Notes under the pieces: generated by a model
The model's input: only the letters and a program-made list of their open reading frames with translations
Told to the model about the DNA's origin: nothing
Databases searched by the model: none
In this document: piece by piece, positions 45,426 to 58,519 of the stretch
How the letters are laid out: every line of letters begins with the position of its first letter
How positions within the stretch are numbered: the first letter of the stretch is position 1
Program-made: the position numbers and the translations under genes
Source: Ochotona curzoniae
Taxonomy: Eukaryota; Chordata; Mammalia; Lagomorpha; Ochotonidae
Direction of reading: 5' to 3'
DNA: 64,000 nucleotides
Assembly (NCBI RefSeq): GCF_017591425.1
Contig: NW_024464918.1
Location: 6,942,001-7,006,000 of the forward strand

Positions 45426-46224
45426 TGTCTCAAGGTCTAGTGGGGGCTTTGAGACAACAGGTAGAAAATAAGGGTCCCCAGCAGAAAGTGAACCGCGGCA
45501 GGTGATAAGCAGATGTCCCCAAGTAAAATGTCAAATGAGATCTCCTATCTGACTACAAGGGTTAATCAAACTTTCAGTAAGTCTTACACACACACACACA
45601 GCCTCCACCCACAGGAGGTTTTGAAGTGAAACCAACAGGATGTCCTCACCTCCTCCTCCCCGCTTTCCCTGGCTGGGTGTGGGAGTTGGTTCTGACGGGG
45701 CAGGAGCCCCATGCAGTGAGTGTATCATATGTCTGTGGGATCTTTGGCGTTTTCTAAAAAAAAAGCAGATCACTGTGCATTCAGGCCTCTGTTTAAAACT
45801 GATTAAAATGTTTGTACAAATTGATGATTCCTGTTTAACTAAATCTAGTACAACGAAGCGCTAAGACTCCCGCAGAAGAAAAATAAATCACTGCTGCCAC
45901 TAACGACTGACAAGTTAACAGGCTGATGACAAAAAAATGACACAATTTAGAGTCACCTAAATGGTGCAATGCTCATTTTAATGATGGAGCTGGAGCTGCC
46001 CCCGCCCCCAGAGTTCACTGTAAAGGATGAGATGAATGATCAGCGTCATGACTTGGTGGGGAGTAACCCAGAGAGCCACTCATGTCGGCTGTTTTACGAA
46101 AGACCAGTCGTGTCCACTCCCGAGCCCTCAGCAGAGAGGACTGAACGTTCCGGAGAAAAATCTACATACAGGCTGTGAGAAAGCAGAGGGAAAACTGACA
46201 TCTCACCACAATCCCGTGGGCTGG

Positions 46225-47290
46225 AGCAGGTGGGCGGAGGGAATGTTAAATCATACAGCTTTTGGAGATGATTTGGTATCTGATTGAAAACCGCTCTGGC
46301 AAAGCGACTGGAGAACACTTGGAATTAGTACCCCAGGCAAACTGTCAAAACACAAGGGTATTTAAAAAAAAAAAAAAGAAAGAAAGTCCAGGGGACAGTC
46401 ACACAAGCATTTACAGCTGAACCGACTCTGATTCTTCTAACTTCTGGAAGAGCCGTCACAGTCCAGACAAGTGGCCTTCCAGGCTTGTGAGTCCTGAGAC
46501 CTCAGAGAATAAGCCAAGGCGTGGGCGCTGCAGGGTTAAGTCAAAGCGGGAAAAGGGTGATAAGATAAAAGGGATTCGGTTCCCAACTCAAAAAAACAGA
46601 GACGGTAATATTTGGGTCACGAAGCCAACAAACCAACTCCAGTGTCGTGAGGTTGTGGACGTAGCTTGGTGCTAAGCAAAGCTATATCCGAAAAGGTGAG
46701 CTTCCTGTCTAGCAAGATTTCTGCAATTGGTAAATTACTGCACAGGCAATCAAGTCTGACTTCTACCGTGCACTGTACTTGGAAAAAGTCCCACACGGAT
46801 GAAAGAGCCCCACAGAAGAGAATTTCAAAACGGAAAGAATACTGAAGACTCTTATTTTCTTGGGATAGAGAAATGTATGTTGAGACACAGATTCTATAAA
46901 CCCTGAAGGAAAAGAAGATTAGATTTTAGGATATAGATTCAGATCTGTTTTACGATAGAGGGCACTCCAAATAAAATTAAGGGGTGAGCAACAATGGGAA
47001 GAACTAGCCTTTTAAACATGTTTTACAGAAGACAGGTTGATTTCCAAAATACACAAGGACCTTTTACAAATCAATACAGAGACAAATGAATGAACACCTG
47101 GATGGAGCACACCTCTGAACTACAATAAACTGCTAACATCAACACAACAAGCCATCCAGCTGCATTGCATTTAAGTAACTATTGGCAAAAATAATTAGAA
47201 GTAATTTCTAACTTATCAGACTAGAAGGGGGAAAAAAAGTTCAACTACTACCAGGCTGCACAGACCCAAAAGTACTCCAGCTGATGGGGA
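46225..47290 (+). repeat. Probable old L1/HAL1 LINE remnant
   Basis: 'gggaatgttaaatcatacag', 'ttggagatgatttggtatct', 'ttgatttccaaaatacacaa' and 'aactattggcaaaaataatt' resemble L1 ORF2-end text in scattered pieces. There is no intact frame, and the boundaries are approximate. Confidence 0.35.
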
Positions 47291-47856
47291 GTGGGCTGTA
47301 TCTCAGCCCAAATCCAAAGTCACATATTAGGAGATAACCTTGCATTCACTGGTCTACTTCGAGGCTTCCTATGCACAACTGAGAAACCTTTCATCATCTC
47401 CGTCTGCCTCTGTTTTCCTTCCCCATGCAATGGGCAGAGCAAGAGAGGACTGTGTGTGGGGAGCGGGGAGGGACGAGGGAGGGGAGATGAAGGAGGCGGC
47501 AGTCATCATCCTCGAAGCGTACATGCAGAACTCAGCAGCCATTCCAACTCCCATGGTCACCTCCAAGCTGAGCAGCGGCCCACCGCAGCGGCCCTGGGAT
47601 CTAGCAGGACCCCTGGGAAGACAGGGAGCCAGGGGGTGTGTCTTAACAGGTGCGATCCTAGTCCTGGCTCAGAGGGCCAAGGAATGGGAGCATCAGCGTC
47701 CTCATTCCTGTTCCATCGCATAGCACATTAATAAGCAAGAAAGTGATTCAAGGAAGAATTTCCAGAAGGACAAAAAACTCATCAGGTGTGTCAAATCTCT
47801 GACATTCTGGAGCCACGTGGGGAGAGCAGCACACGCTGACTTAAGCACGAAAGTAT

Positions 47857-48075
47857 GGATGCTTTAATTAATCCGGGGTGAATTTAATTGCTTTAGTTAA
47901 GTGGAAATCGGGTTAAAAATGATGCAGGGCATGCTGGGGTGTGTTAAAAACATGACAGATGAGTTGGACGAATCGATAAATTAAAAGTGCACAGATGTTT
48001 TAATTAAACCCAGGGAAGTTAACGAAGATCACAAGAGACTTTTAAGCCTATGATTAATTCAATTCATTTAAAATA
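47857..48075. promoter_or_regulatory. Candidate conserved enhancer (homeodomain-motif cluster)
   Basis: This 220-bp stretch is free of recognised repeats and dense in ATTA-core motifs: ctttaattaatcc (47863), gaatttaattgc, gataaattaaaa, tttaattaaacc (near 48000) and gattaattcaattcattt. Long neuronal genes often carry such elements in introns. The regulatory role is inferred from composition only. Confidence 0.35.
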
Positions 48076-48148
48076 CCTGTAGAGATAGGGGGACGCCTCC
48101 ATTTTGAGAGTTATAAAAGTTCCCGATCGATAAGTACTTAAGCTGTTT

Positions 48149-48187
48149 GTAAAAAAAAAAAAAACAAAAAAAAACCCAAAAAAAAAC
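48149..48187 (+). repeat. A-rich tract
   Basis: Poly-A with C interruptions, followed by a CT-rich and poly-C/T stretch. No attached SINE body is recognised. Confidence 0.8.
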
Positions 48188-49179
48188 TCTCTCTTTTTTC
48201 CCCCCTTTTGATGACTGAAGAGCATTAATTACATAATGAATATTTAAATTCTTCCTCATACACAGTAAACGTCTTGCTGCTCCAGTCCCATCCGAGGTTA
48301 CTTTTACACTGTAGTGGCGATGCAAGCATCCTGCAAATGAATGGTACACTATGAGCCATGGCACAGACTCCTGCTGAAGGCAAGGAAGCTCTCAGTGGAA
48401 GTCAGCAGGCAGAACCACACCAGACATGGGGTAGGGCTTGTGGTGGCCTGACCCCCATCCTGTTTCCCTTTGGTGTTTTACTACTTGGGTGACTGGGGGC
48501 CCTTTGCTGTGAGCCTCCACGGCTTTATCTTTCCAGTGGGCCAGAATGCTTGCGGTGCTCCCAAGGGGATGAAAGGAAACACAACATGCAAATGTGAGGC
48601 TCCCCCGCTGGGCCTGCACAGGGCAAGCAGGCACACGATAGGGTTGTAGCGTTCATGTTTTCCTAAGACCAAAGCTTTCCAATTCATCACTTTGTAAAGA
48701 CACAGGATAGACTCAGATGGCCTCACTGCTGGCCCCCATCCCAGTTGAAAGCTGGCTTTCTGTCTCATTATGAACCAGAGGATTCTTCCAGTCTTCCAGT
48801 ATTATAACTACAAGCTTTTTGGGGACGGCCATTCTGTTTTCTAGGGCTGCTCTGGTACTTATCCAGTAGCTTATACAGAAAAACCAAAAGATTTTTGGTC
48901 TCAGAATAACTTAACCAGGCGGCGGCCCTGGGAAGCGATTTCTGTTTGGCAAATGCAACAGGCATGAGAAACATACAGAGGCTGTAGCTGTACTGACACG
49001 TGACTACCAAATAACGTGTAACATACAAGCTGTCAGGAAGTGATGTCACTGCTTCACATGTAGGTCCCTAGGTTCACACTGGAATGTGCTTGAGTCATGG
49101 GTTCTCAAGGGAAGGCAGATTGTGATATACAAGCCCTGGCCTGCAGCCTCGGTTTTGAATTGGGAATTTAAAAAAAAAA

Positions 49180-49504
49180 AAGGCTTATTTTTAATATATT
49201 TGTAAGAGTTACAGAGAGAGAAAATGAGAGAGAGAGAGAGAAAGCTCTTCCATTTGCTGGTTTGCTTTCCAGATGGCCACAATGACTAGGGTTGAAGTGG
49301 GCTGAAGCCAGGAGCCAGGAGCTTCAACTAGGTCTCCCACCTGGGTAGCAAGGGCCCAAGCACTTGGGCCACCTTCTGATGTTTTCCCAAACCATCAGCG
49401 GGGGTGCTGATTTGAAAGTAGAACAGCTGGGTTGCAAACTGGTGCCCCTATGGGATGCTGGCATTACAGGCAGCGCTCATACCCACTATGCCACAGCACT
49501 GGCA
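49180..49504 (-). repeat. CSINE, reverse, full length
   Basis: Poly-A/T tail 'aaaaaaaaaaaggcttattt', a GA-rich stretch, 'agccaggagccaggagcttc', 'aagcacttgggccaccttct', 'gtgcccctatgggatgctgg' and 'ccacagcactggca' head. It is the first of three same-sense copies within 1.3 kb. Confidence 0.9.
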
Positions 49505-49689
49505 GCAAGCTGGGAAATATAACAAGTCCTGTGCCAATGCTAGTACACAACTACACCTGGCAGTGTGGTTGAAGAGCGGTGATCTGTTTGTTAAGATGAT
49601 GCCCAAGAAACTGCAGTGTGGGCGTCATCGAGCCAGTGGTCAGGAGGACAGGCTGAAGCTAAATGGCGTGGCCTGAGTATCTTAACTTG

Positions 49690-49805
49690 GCTGACATTTA
49701 GGTTATTTTTTCCTTAGCTGCAAAATAAGGATGATAATAACCTATGTCATGAAGATGAAATTCTTCATGTAAAACCTTTCGCACAGCGCCTGGCATCGAG
49801 CTCAT
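49690..49805 (+). repeat. MIR 3' fragment
   Basis: 'ctgcaaaataaggatgataa' followed by 'cgcacagcgcctggcatcga' matches the MIR 3' half. Confidence 0.6.
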
Positions 49806-49847
49806 CTTTGATCTATGGCAGCAATTCTCCTTGTACTATTTTTAACA

Positions 49848-50140
49848 AGTTTGTTTATTTTCATCTACTTGAAAGGCAGAATGACAGAGAGGGAGAGAGA
49901 CACACACATAGAGGGAGATTTCCATCTACAGTTTCAATCTCCAAATGCCAGGGAAGCCATCTGAGCCTCCAATGTGGGTGATGGGGCACAGGCACTTGAA
50001 CCATCACCTGCTCCTGCCCAGGATGCACCAGCAAAAAGACAACTCAGAGGCAGAGCTGCTGAGACTTGAGCCAGGCGCTCTAATACGGGCTGTGGGTGTC
50101 CGGAGAGGTGGGTTAACCTGCAGAGCCACATGCTTGTGGG
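49848..50140 (-). repeat. CSINE, reverse, diverged
   Basis: 'ctacttgaaaggcagaatga' tail, a GA-rich run, 'ggcacttgaaccatcacctg' and 'gagacttgagccaggcgctc'. The second of the local trio. Confidence 0.75.
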
Positions 50141-50167
50141 TTTTTAAAACTTAGGTTAACTGCCATT

Positions 50168-50480
50168 CAAAAAATAGTGTTTATATGTTTGAAAGGAACG
50201 GGGAGAGGGAGAGAGAGAGAGAGAAAGAGTTAGCCAGACAGAGATTTTATATCCACTGCCTCACTCCTCAAATGTCCACAAAGGGCTGGTCCAGGCTGAT
50301 ACGGGAGGCAGGACCTGAGCCCAAGTTTCTTATGTGAGTGGCAAGGACTCAGCTACGTGGGTCACCACCTGCTGCCTCCCAGCATCTGTAGCAATAAGAA
50401 GCTGGAATCTTGAACAAGGTGGGGGCTCAAAACCCAAGCACTGCATGTTGGGGTGCAGGTGTTGCAAATGCTGTCTTCAC
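50168..50480 (-). repeat. CSINE, reverse, diverged
   Basis: 'atatgtttgaaaggaacggg' tail, a GA run at 50202-50226, 'tgcctcactcctcaaatgtc' and 'gtagcaataagaagctggaa'. The third of the local trio. Confidence 0.75.
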
Positions 50481-51059
50481 TGGCAGAAGATGACCACAGT
50501 CAATGACAGAGCTCTGGTCTGAAGGAACCAGCAGGCACCCATGAATGCCCCAGCCAGCACAGATGTGCCCTGTGAACAACTTTCACTGAGCTAGGGGGCG
50601 TGAGCCCCAGCAGGGACAGTGACTTGTGAGCCAAGGATGCTCTAAGGGATGTGCTGCTGGAGGTAGGGACCACCATCATCGGACTCTATTGGCAAGGGGA
50701 CGGAGGGCTTTGTCACTGTGACCTTAGTGCACAGCGAATAGGAAAGCAGGTGATGAGGCAGAGTGACTAGGAAGGTAAGTAGCCCAAGCCTCCAGGAGTG
50801 TTTATTGTTGGGGGCTTTGAGAGTGATTCCTGTCCCTGACTCAGGCGCCTTGTAATTAAGCCTCATTTCTGAGTAGTTATTTGGGCCAGGAACATCAAGG
50901 GCAGGCAGGCAGACATGGCTTGCAACCTGACCCTGCTATGCGACCTTGGAAAGTACCTTCCTTTCTCCAAAGTCTTTGCTTCAACTGCTATACAAAACGA
51001 GTTAAGTAGCAATGACTCAAGAGTCCTGTTGTGTGGGGCTAACATTTATCTTACATTTC

Positions 51060-51232
51060 CCACCTGCTAAGGACAGTTCTACAGATTCTACATGAAATCA
51101 CCTCTTATTCTTCACAGCCATGAGACAGCGAGCATGACCACTGTATCCATTTTACAGATGAGACAATTGAGGATCAGAGAGGCCGATTTTTCTAACATGC
51201 ATGCAATTACTTAGAGGCACATGCATTCCAAC
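51060..51232 (-). repeat. MIR
   Basis: 'tatccattttacagatgaga' and 'aattgaggatcagagaggcc' are a strong reversed MIR core. Confidence 0.75.
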
Positions 51233-52438
51233 TCAGGAAATACACTCAATAGCTTTCCTTCATCATTTTGCCATTTTGAGACAATGTGTTAACTGTGAAA
51301 TACACAGCATTTCTTTTTTGGCAAGTCTTTCCTTCTTTTTTCATTCCTTTCCCACTTCCTGCTATCAGATCCTCCCTCTCTTCACTGAAATCTGTGTACC
51401 TTGAAGGTGGCTGATTTATTCCTGGGTAATTCACCTACCAACCAGAGCCTCACACTGCAGCTCTTGTTTTGGCTCTTCTGACATTTTCTGGCAATCTTTT
51501 ATCTTGGTAAGCCTCAGCCTTTAAACTCAAGCCCCCAGACACTGGGTGATACCACCTCGTAGCTATGGAACTGGAGATAGGGGCGTCTGAAGCTTGGGAC
51601 CAGAAAGAGATGCTACTGTCTCCAGCCAGCTTGAATATGATACGGTGGGCAGGACAGGCCATCACAGGCTGTTGTGTGTAGTGTGACTGTGGGCACGTAG
51701 CGATGCTACAGGAAGGTGTTGACCTGGGTGGGTCTGACCTTCAAGAACAAGCAGTAGCTTGGAAAGAGAGCTGGCACCACGGAGAGCACTTGAGCCAAGG
51801 ACATGGCAAGGGCAGCAAGGAGCAAGCCAGGCTTCATACTTCACAAGGGAACAAGCATCTAAAATCTTCCACAACAGGCAATGGGTACAAGAGCAGCTTA
51901 GGTCATGGCTGATCTAGAACTTCATTCCAGGCTGTAGATCCTGACGACTTACGTCAGAGCCTCCTGGAAGGCTTCTTAAAAAAAAAATGAGAGGCATATG
52001 CCTGGGATACACACAGTCCTATAGATTCGAAATTGGCTACGTGGGGTTCTAAGCTGGGAAGAGAAATTAATAACCATCTCCCCAGATGCAGATCTTTCAA
52101 CCAAAGGTTGATCAATGCTGTGGGAGGTAACCAGGAGCCACTGAAGATGGGTGGGAAGCACTGCCACACACTCTTAAGAGTTCTGGGGAAGACCCTGGGG
52201 ACAGTGAGAAGGAAGAACAGCACCAGGGAGCAGCTGGTGGCCACGTGCAGGGCGCAGTGGCTGTGGGGACGGAAACATGGAGCCGAGTGCATGAGGGACT
52301 GACGCAGGTGACAAGATGAGGCAGGCAGCGCAGGGTATCTGGCAACCAGCAGAATGACTCTAATATCACACAGACTTTGTTTCAAACTTGGGCTCTGTTC
52401 CTTTGTCTACTAAATCCTTACTTCCTCCTTGGGTTCAA

Positions 52439-52488
52439 AGGCAGAAAATGTAAGAACAGCTACAGGCAGAAAATGTAAGAATAGCTAC
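52439..52488 (+). repeat. 25-bp tandem duplication
   Basis: Two adjacent copies of aggcagaaaatgtaagaa+cagctac differ by one base (C/T at unit position 19). It is a recent local duplication. Confidence 0.9.
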
Positions 52489-52579
52489 CACTGAAACTGC
52501 TGGTAAGGCCACATTCTGTTTTGGCCTTAGCTCTTCTAAAGCCAATCTAAGGGTTGTCCTAATGGTAAGAGTCTGAGTT

Positions 52580-52790
52580 GCACTGCCTAGTTTGAACCTC
52601 AGCAGAACCATGCACTAGCTGAGGGATCTTGAGCGGGTTCCAGAGCTTCTCTGTGCCTCAGTTTCCTAGTTTGCAGAAGGGGATACTCAATACCTACAAA
52701 GTGGGGGCTGCTAATGGCTAACTTAGAATCACATTGTTGATCAGTGGAATGGAAGGTGCAAAGAAAGAAATCAATAAATGCCAACGATGA
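52580..52790 (+). repeat. MIR
   Basis: 'ccatgcactagctgagggat', 'tctgtgcctcagtttcctag' and 'tgcagaaggggatactcaat' match MIR through the core. Confidence 0.75.
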
Positions 52791-55700
52791 TGATGGTCAT
52801 GGCAATAATGATGATGAGAATTTGATGTTACTGCTAGGGTGTGGCCGTGAGGGATTGGCGAGTGGGTACATTCGCCAGTTAACTGGAGAAAAACAGCAAG
52901 ATCCTGGCCTTTTTTTTTTCTTTTTTGTTTTTTTCCTCCTTCAGGTTCCACAGAAGTTGGGTAGGAGATGAAATCAACCCTTAGAGAGAAGACTTTATGT
53001 TCCTGTGTCTGTGGCATTTCTGGGCCTCCACTGACAGCTGTTCGGCAGCAGGAGTTGTCATCTCTAATAGCTATTAAATTCACATTACCTAACAGCTAAG
53101 GCACTGCTGTGTTCAGTTTCTGCTCCAGGTTGGGGCCTCAAGTTCAGCCCAAATAAGCCAGCTGAGGAGCCCATGTCAGAGCAGAGTTGGGAAGATCCCC
53201 ACAACTTGTGAAATGCAAGGCTGCTTGACAACCCAAGCAGGCATCTGAAGTCACCTCAAGGCCCTCAGATCCAAGGAAGCAAAAAGGAAAGGAACGATCA
53301 TAAAAAGACTCTGAGTCTGCAGCAAACAGGATTAAAGTAATGAGAGCGCGAGGCAAAAGGAATCATCTTCAGAAGCTGTGGAAGGAACAATAACTTGGAG
53401 AATATGCACAGTTGTTGGCGGGTAGGAGAGGCACCTGATGGAAAATGGTACAAATAACTGGGAAGGAAATGCCATTCTTCCCAAGCTTGGCTCTCAGCAG
53501 ATTGCTGATTATGTTGTGCAATTAATGAAATTTCATCCTGAAAAAACACTTGTCATTGTTGTTTCTTTAGAGTCTTTCTCCTTGGGCTTTTCTCTACGTT
53601 TCCTGGTGCTAATTGGCTATTTTGATAGCCCATACCACACTGTGAGTTTCTCAAAAAATTTGATAACTTCACATTTCCTGATGCCTAGCCTTGCCACAGG
53701 TCTGTACATGCCTGGGCCAGGGGCACCAGTAAGGTAAGGCCTCAAGCTCCTCTTCTTGTTTCCTTTGATTGTGACCTGGGGCCACTCAAATGCAACTGTA
53801 AATTCCCCTCATGTCATCTGCCTGTGTGCTCCTCCCTGAATCCCAATGCAAGAGCTTGTTCAGGGGTCTTCATTCTCTGTTTGCCACTGCATGGCTGAGC
53901 CTGCTCCACCCGGGAGCTCTTTCTATGTGGCCCTCCATTGGGGGTGTGGGTACTCTGCCTTCCTCCAGGACTACGAGCATAATGGATCCTCGATACTCAC
54001 TTGGCCCTACCAGGTTCACATCGATGGTGTGTGGAAGTGTCCTTAAAGACCACACATCAGGATTCATTCTACCTGCTACACTCTCTTTGCCCCCATATGC
54101 CCAGCCAAGGTGACACATTCTATTCACTTTGCAGTGTCATCCACCTGCTTCTCTTCTCCTTGGTGATGTCTGAGATGCTAAGGGCCAGCATCATAGCATC
54201 TCTGGGTTCTGCTGATGCACTTACTTTCTGCCAATGTGTACTCACTAGCCGGGAAACTCTGATAAAGCCGGCCCACGGCTGTCCTGCTCATCCCTGTATC
54301 TCTGCCTCCTAGGGCAGTGCCCATCTCATGGGGGCACATCCCATGAGTTTGTTCAATACACAAAGAAACTCCACATCCTCCACTGACTCACAGCACTGTG
54401 TGGGAAGGGTCCCAGGTTCTCTCTGTGTGAGGGTCAGTTCTGTTTTTGACTGGGGCCGAGGAAGGAGCATTCTGTAAGGTCACGGCAGTCCTGCATTGGC
54501 TGCAAAGCTGCTTGCAGACACTGGCTGCAGATCTGCAGCCTTCTAGAAAGACAAGAAGTTGCTGCCTGCACATCTCTGAGGGCATGCAGTGGGTAGGGGA
54601 AGAGGGCGCAGTGTGAGGTCAACAGCGTACATCTGTGTTTCTGTCACTTGAACACCTACAGGTTGTGTAGGTATGATAGGAATCTGGCTTGTTAACATGG
54701 TGAATTCTCCTCTGTGCAGTAGGGATAGCATCCAAGCTGGCAGAACTTGAGGCATCCAAGGCATCTTGGGTACAATTGTCAGAGAGGGAATACAGGTGAA
54801 ATTGTGATGGGGGGAGGGAGACTTGTACCCTAGCCTCATTCTTTTTTTTTTTTTAAGTTAACAGAGAAGGGTCATGATCATGAGCCACATCTGGGAGAAG
54901 GGATGCACCATTCTGCATAGCAGGAGTCCCGGACCAGCTTTTCCCACTGGTGGCAACTAGTGCTATATGTTACTCCCTACCAATACCCTCAGCTTTATGG
55001 GTGCCAACCTGTGTGTGAGTGGCAGCTTGTCATAGTCACCAAGAATCAGTGTGGGATCAATAGCAGAGAGTTTCCCAACCTCTTGGTCCTATGTGGAAGA
55101 AGAAGAAGAAGAAAAAAGGCTGCACCCACCCTCACTACATTTCCTTTTTTAAAAAATCAAATCACATATGCATTTGACGACTGAGAGAGGCAAAGCATCT
55201 AGCTGAAACGCATAACCTCCATCAGATCATGAGGAAGCATCAGACTCACCCTTACCGACAGCTGTAGTACAAAATACTCAACCAATACTGTTCAAAAGGT
55301 CAAGATTGCTAAAGACAGGCCAAGAGCAAAACTGTCACAGACTGGATAGGCGAGAGAGATCAAAGAGATATGGTGACTAAACATGATGTGGGATCCTAGA
55401 TCAGAATGGGGAAATTAGAAACAAAAAGTTGTAAATTAGATAAAAGTACTACAGAGATGTTATTTTTTCCAGTTTTGATAATTCTCCTCCAGAAATTTAA
55501 AACGTTGACACTTGGGGAAGCTAAGTGAAAAGAGAAGTCTTAAATCCTAGTTGTGTAACCTGTTGACAACTCTAAAATAATTTCAATATGCAAAAGCTTT
55601 AAAATGTGGGGACAGGTTTCGTTAACAGCAGATTTAGTTCCAACTGCTGACATGAGGATGAACACAGTACAGTGTGTTAAGTAGTCTGCCCAGTGGCTGC

Positions 55701-56154
55701 TGTGTACTTAGGAAAGAGAGTTAGCAGTGATCTGGCAACAAGTGCATTGACAGGCCTAATGGATCATAAGATCAGGTGCTAATCACTGGTCTCCCCACTT
55801 GGAAGTGGACACTATGTGCCTATTTTGCTTCATAGTCACAGCATCCCACAAGTGTGGTTAGGGAATTGGGTTATTTTTGGGAGCCAATGCCTATGAAACC
55901 AGCGTCCCAGCATTCAGTCTCTAGAAGCTAGGCTGGCTTGCACGTGTCCAAGGCCACGTGAGGGATTCTTGGTGGGACTTGGGTTGGACTCTCATCATAA
56001 CAAAAAGATTACTCTCTGGGTATGCTTAAAGGGGCATGGGTATTTCTTACTTATGGCAATGGGATGCCTTAAAGACTGAAGATCTTCAAAACTTCAGTGA
56101 GTACTACAGAAATGCGCCACACAAATTTCCAAATTCATTACTAAAAGAAGCTTT

Positions 56155-56445
56155 GCTTGCTTTGTTTAAGTTGAGACAGAGGAAGGGAGAAAGAGAGATA
56201 TATATCCACTTGTTTACTTGCCAGTGTCTGCAAAGGCCAGGACTGCTCTCAGCCAAAGCCTGAACTAGCAGCAAGCAATACTACACAGGTCTCTCAAGTA
56301 GGTGGCAAGAGCCCGTACGTCATTACCACTGCTGTCCTCCGGGTCTGTACTGGCAGGAAGCTGGACTTAGGGTAAGAACTGTGTATCCACCACAATGTGA
56401 GGCATCTGTGTTTTAGCTATTAGGTTAAATACCTGCCTCTAACGC
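56155..56445 (-). repeat. CSINE, reverse, old
   Basis: 'tgagacagaggaagggagaa', 'agccaaagcctgaactagca', 'actggcaggaagctggactt' and 'agctattaggttaaatacct' at the reversed head. Substitutions are frequent. Confidence 0.65.
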
Positions 56446-57651
56446 TATTTTTTAATTGCGTTATCTGACAATCATTTTTTAATTCTGCTTGTTTGTGGAT
56501 AACAGTATTGATGGCTCAGGATTTTGGCTAAAATGATAAACATGGTACATGAAAGATCAAAGCATGGGAGATAGAAGATTTAGATTGAGGGGACTGGAAT
56601 CAATCCAATTGAGTTAGCACTGGAAACAATGATGTAGTTTAAACTGTGACCATTTGAAGAAGGACAGAAACCTTGCTAGAGCCATGAGGCAGAGGCCTAC
56701 TCCTAACATTCAACTTTGGCCAGGATCAATGAGAAAGCAAGGGGAAGGTCATTCTGCTCTTTAACTGTTTCCATTTTGTCCACAGTGTGCATCAACAGCT
56801 AAATTAAAACATACAACAAGTTCAAAGCCCGATTTCAGGAACAGCCACTGACTACGGAGGAGTAACTACTCTTAATGGCCACTCAATATTTGCTTCACAA
56901 GGATCAATTATATACCATGGCTAATGCACACTTGGGGGGTGTGCCCAGCCACAGTCCAGGTGGTGAATGTAAAACACACACTGGGAGCCCTTTTCAGCGA
57001 CTAAATGCATGCTCCATTACAGATCCATAATGCAGAATGGACATTTGTCGGCAAATGGATTTAGAGCGAAGAGTTCTTAAATGGCCGGGGTACTTAGGTC
57101 TGAAAGGCCAGTAACTGGATGTGCAGTCAGAGCACACATGGTTTTTAGGATTAATAATACATCGATGTGTGTCAGGGTTAATATACATTTACAGCTCACA
57201 GGCTGTGCAGCTGACTGTTCAGCCCATTTGCAGCCACATATAAAAGAACTACTCTGTCCTTCCCCTCATTAATGCCTTCACTCCCAGGAAAATTAGATTA
57301 CGCAAGAAAAGCCATTCAAACCATACTGAGGTTTTCCTTTCTTTCAAGGCTTCTCTGGGAAATCCACTTGACATGGCCCATCCTGCTCATAGGCTGAGCA
57401 AGGCTCTGGTTGGAATTTCAGTCTTCCAGTCCCCAGTGGTCACTTTGCCATATGTCCCAGGCCTCAGGACAGTGTGTGCTGTGTGGGGAATGCAGCCAAG
57501 AGGGGGTGCTCAGTGGCTTCTCACTTCGTTTTCCTTTCCAGTCTGACAAGCTGACCAAACCATTCACCCTGCTATGTGATGGAACAGTTGTCTACTGATA
57601 GTGGTTAGAAGTTCACGGATAAAAAAGGTCTCATTCACTCAGCAGCTCTCT

Positions 57652-57945
57652 TTAAAAATATGCAATTCACTAACGAATTGGAGAGGCGGGGGGCGGGCGG
57701 GGAGAGAAGACAGAAGGTTGGGGGCAGAGAACACTCCAATATGCTGGTTCTTTCCCCAGTTGCTCCCAAACTGCTAAGCTGGAGCTGGAAGCTGGCAGCA
57801 GCTACTCCGTTACTTGAACCCTCATCACTGCCTCTCATGGTTGGTACTAGCAGTGAAGCTAGAATCAGGAGCCAGAGAGGGCACTGAGTCCAAGACTTCT
57901 GACACGGTACACAGAAGACAACCACCAGGCCAAATGCCAAGCCCC
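57652..57945 (-). repeat. CSINE, reverse, old
   Basis: 'aatatgctggttctttcccc', 'aagctagaatcaggagccag' and 'caccaggccaaatgccaagc' follow reversed CSINE order. The G-rich stretch at 57684-57705 replaces the usual GA run. Confidence 0.55.
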
Positions 57946-58235
57946 CAGCATCCTTGAAACATGGACTACAACTGAAATATGATTTTTCTGAGCAGGTGTG
58001 GCAAGTGGGGAAGGAAAGCACCATGTTCTTCAGAATTTACAGATAGAGTGACTTCTTTCCCTTTCTCAATGTTAAGGCAGGAGGGCCTTCCTATGAAACA
58101 CACACATGGGAACAGAAAGATGATTTAAATATATAAGGGAAAATTAGCAAGTAATTCCTTGAAACCTTTTGAGGCCTTGCCAAGAGTTCTGTGGGACGAT
58201 GGTTCCCTTCACTCCTCCCAGAGAGCCTCAGAAGT

Positions 58236-58312
58236 TACCTTTACATTTCCCAGATGAGGAGACCAAAGTTCAGGGAGGAGTTCAAGCACTGCGCTGGGGC
58301 TGGTACCCAGGA
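58236..58312 (-). repeat. MIR fragment
   Basis: 'acatttcccagatgaggaga' followed by 'aaagttcagggaggagttca' matches the reversed MIR core. Confidence 0.55.
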
Positions 58313-58492
58313 TGGCCTTGCTATTCTACAAGATCTCTGACCTTCCCATGCACTCTGAGAAATGGCCAACTAGAGGGCAAGGAGTCAGTATGGCAGGTCA
58401 CAACGAGAACAACATAAAACTGGCAGAGAAATAATAAGTGGTGCTTTGTGAAAGTTGAATTTCGTTCTCCCATTGGTGTTTGTGAGGGCAGA

Positions 58493-58519
58493 TGTGTGTG
58501 TGTGTGTGTGTGTGTGTGT
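58493..58519 (+). repeat. TG microsatellite
   Basis: About 13 TG units, uninterrupted. Confidence 0.9.

Noticed and set aside
57684..57705. G-rich patch as a strong G-quadruplex or CpG island
   Set aside because: It has only three clear G runs, sits in a degraded SINE, and CpG density around it is low.
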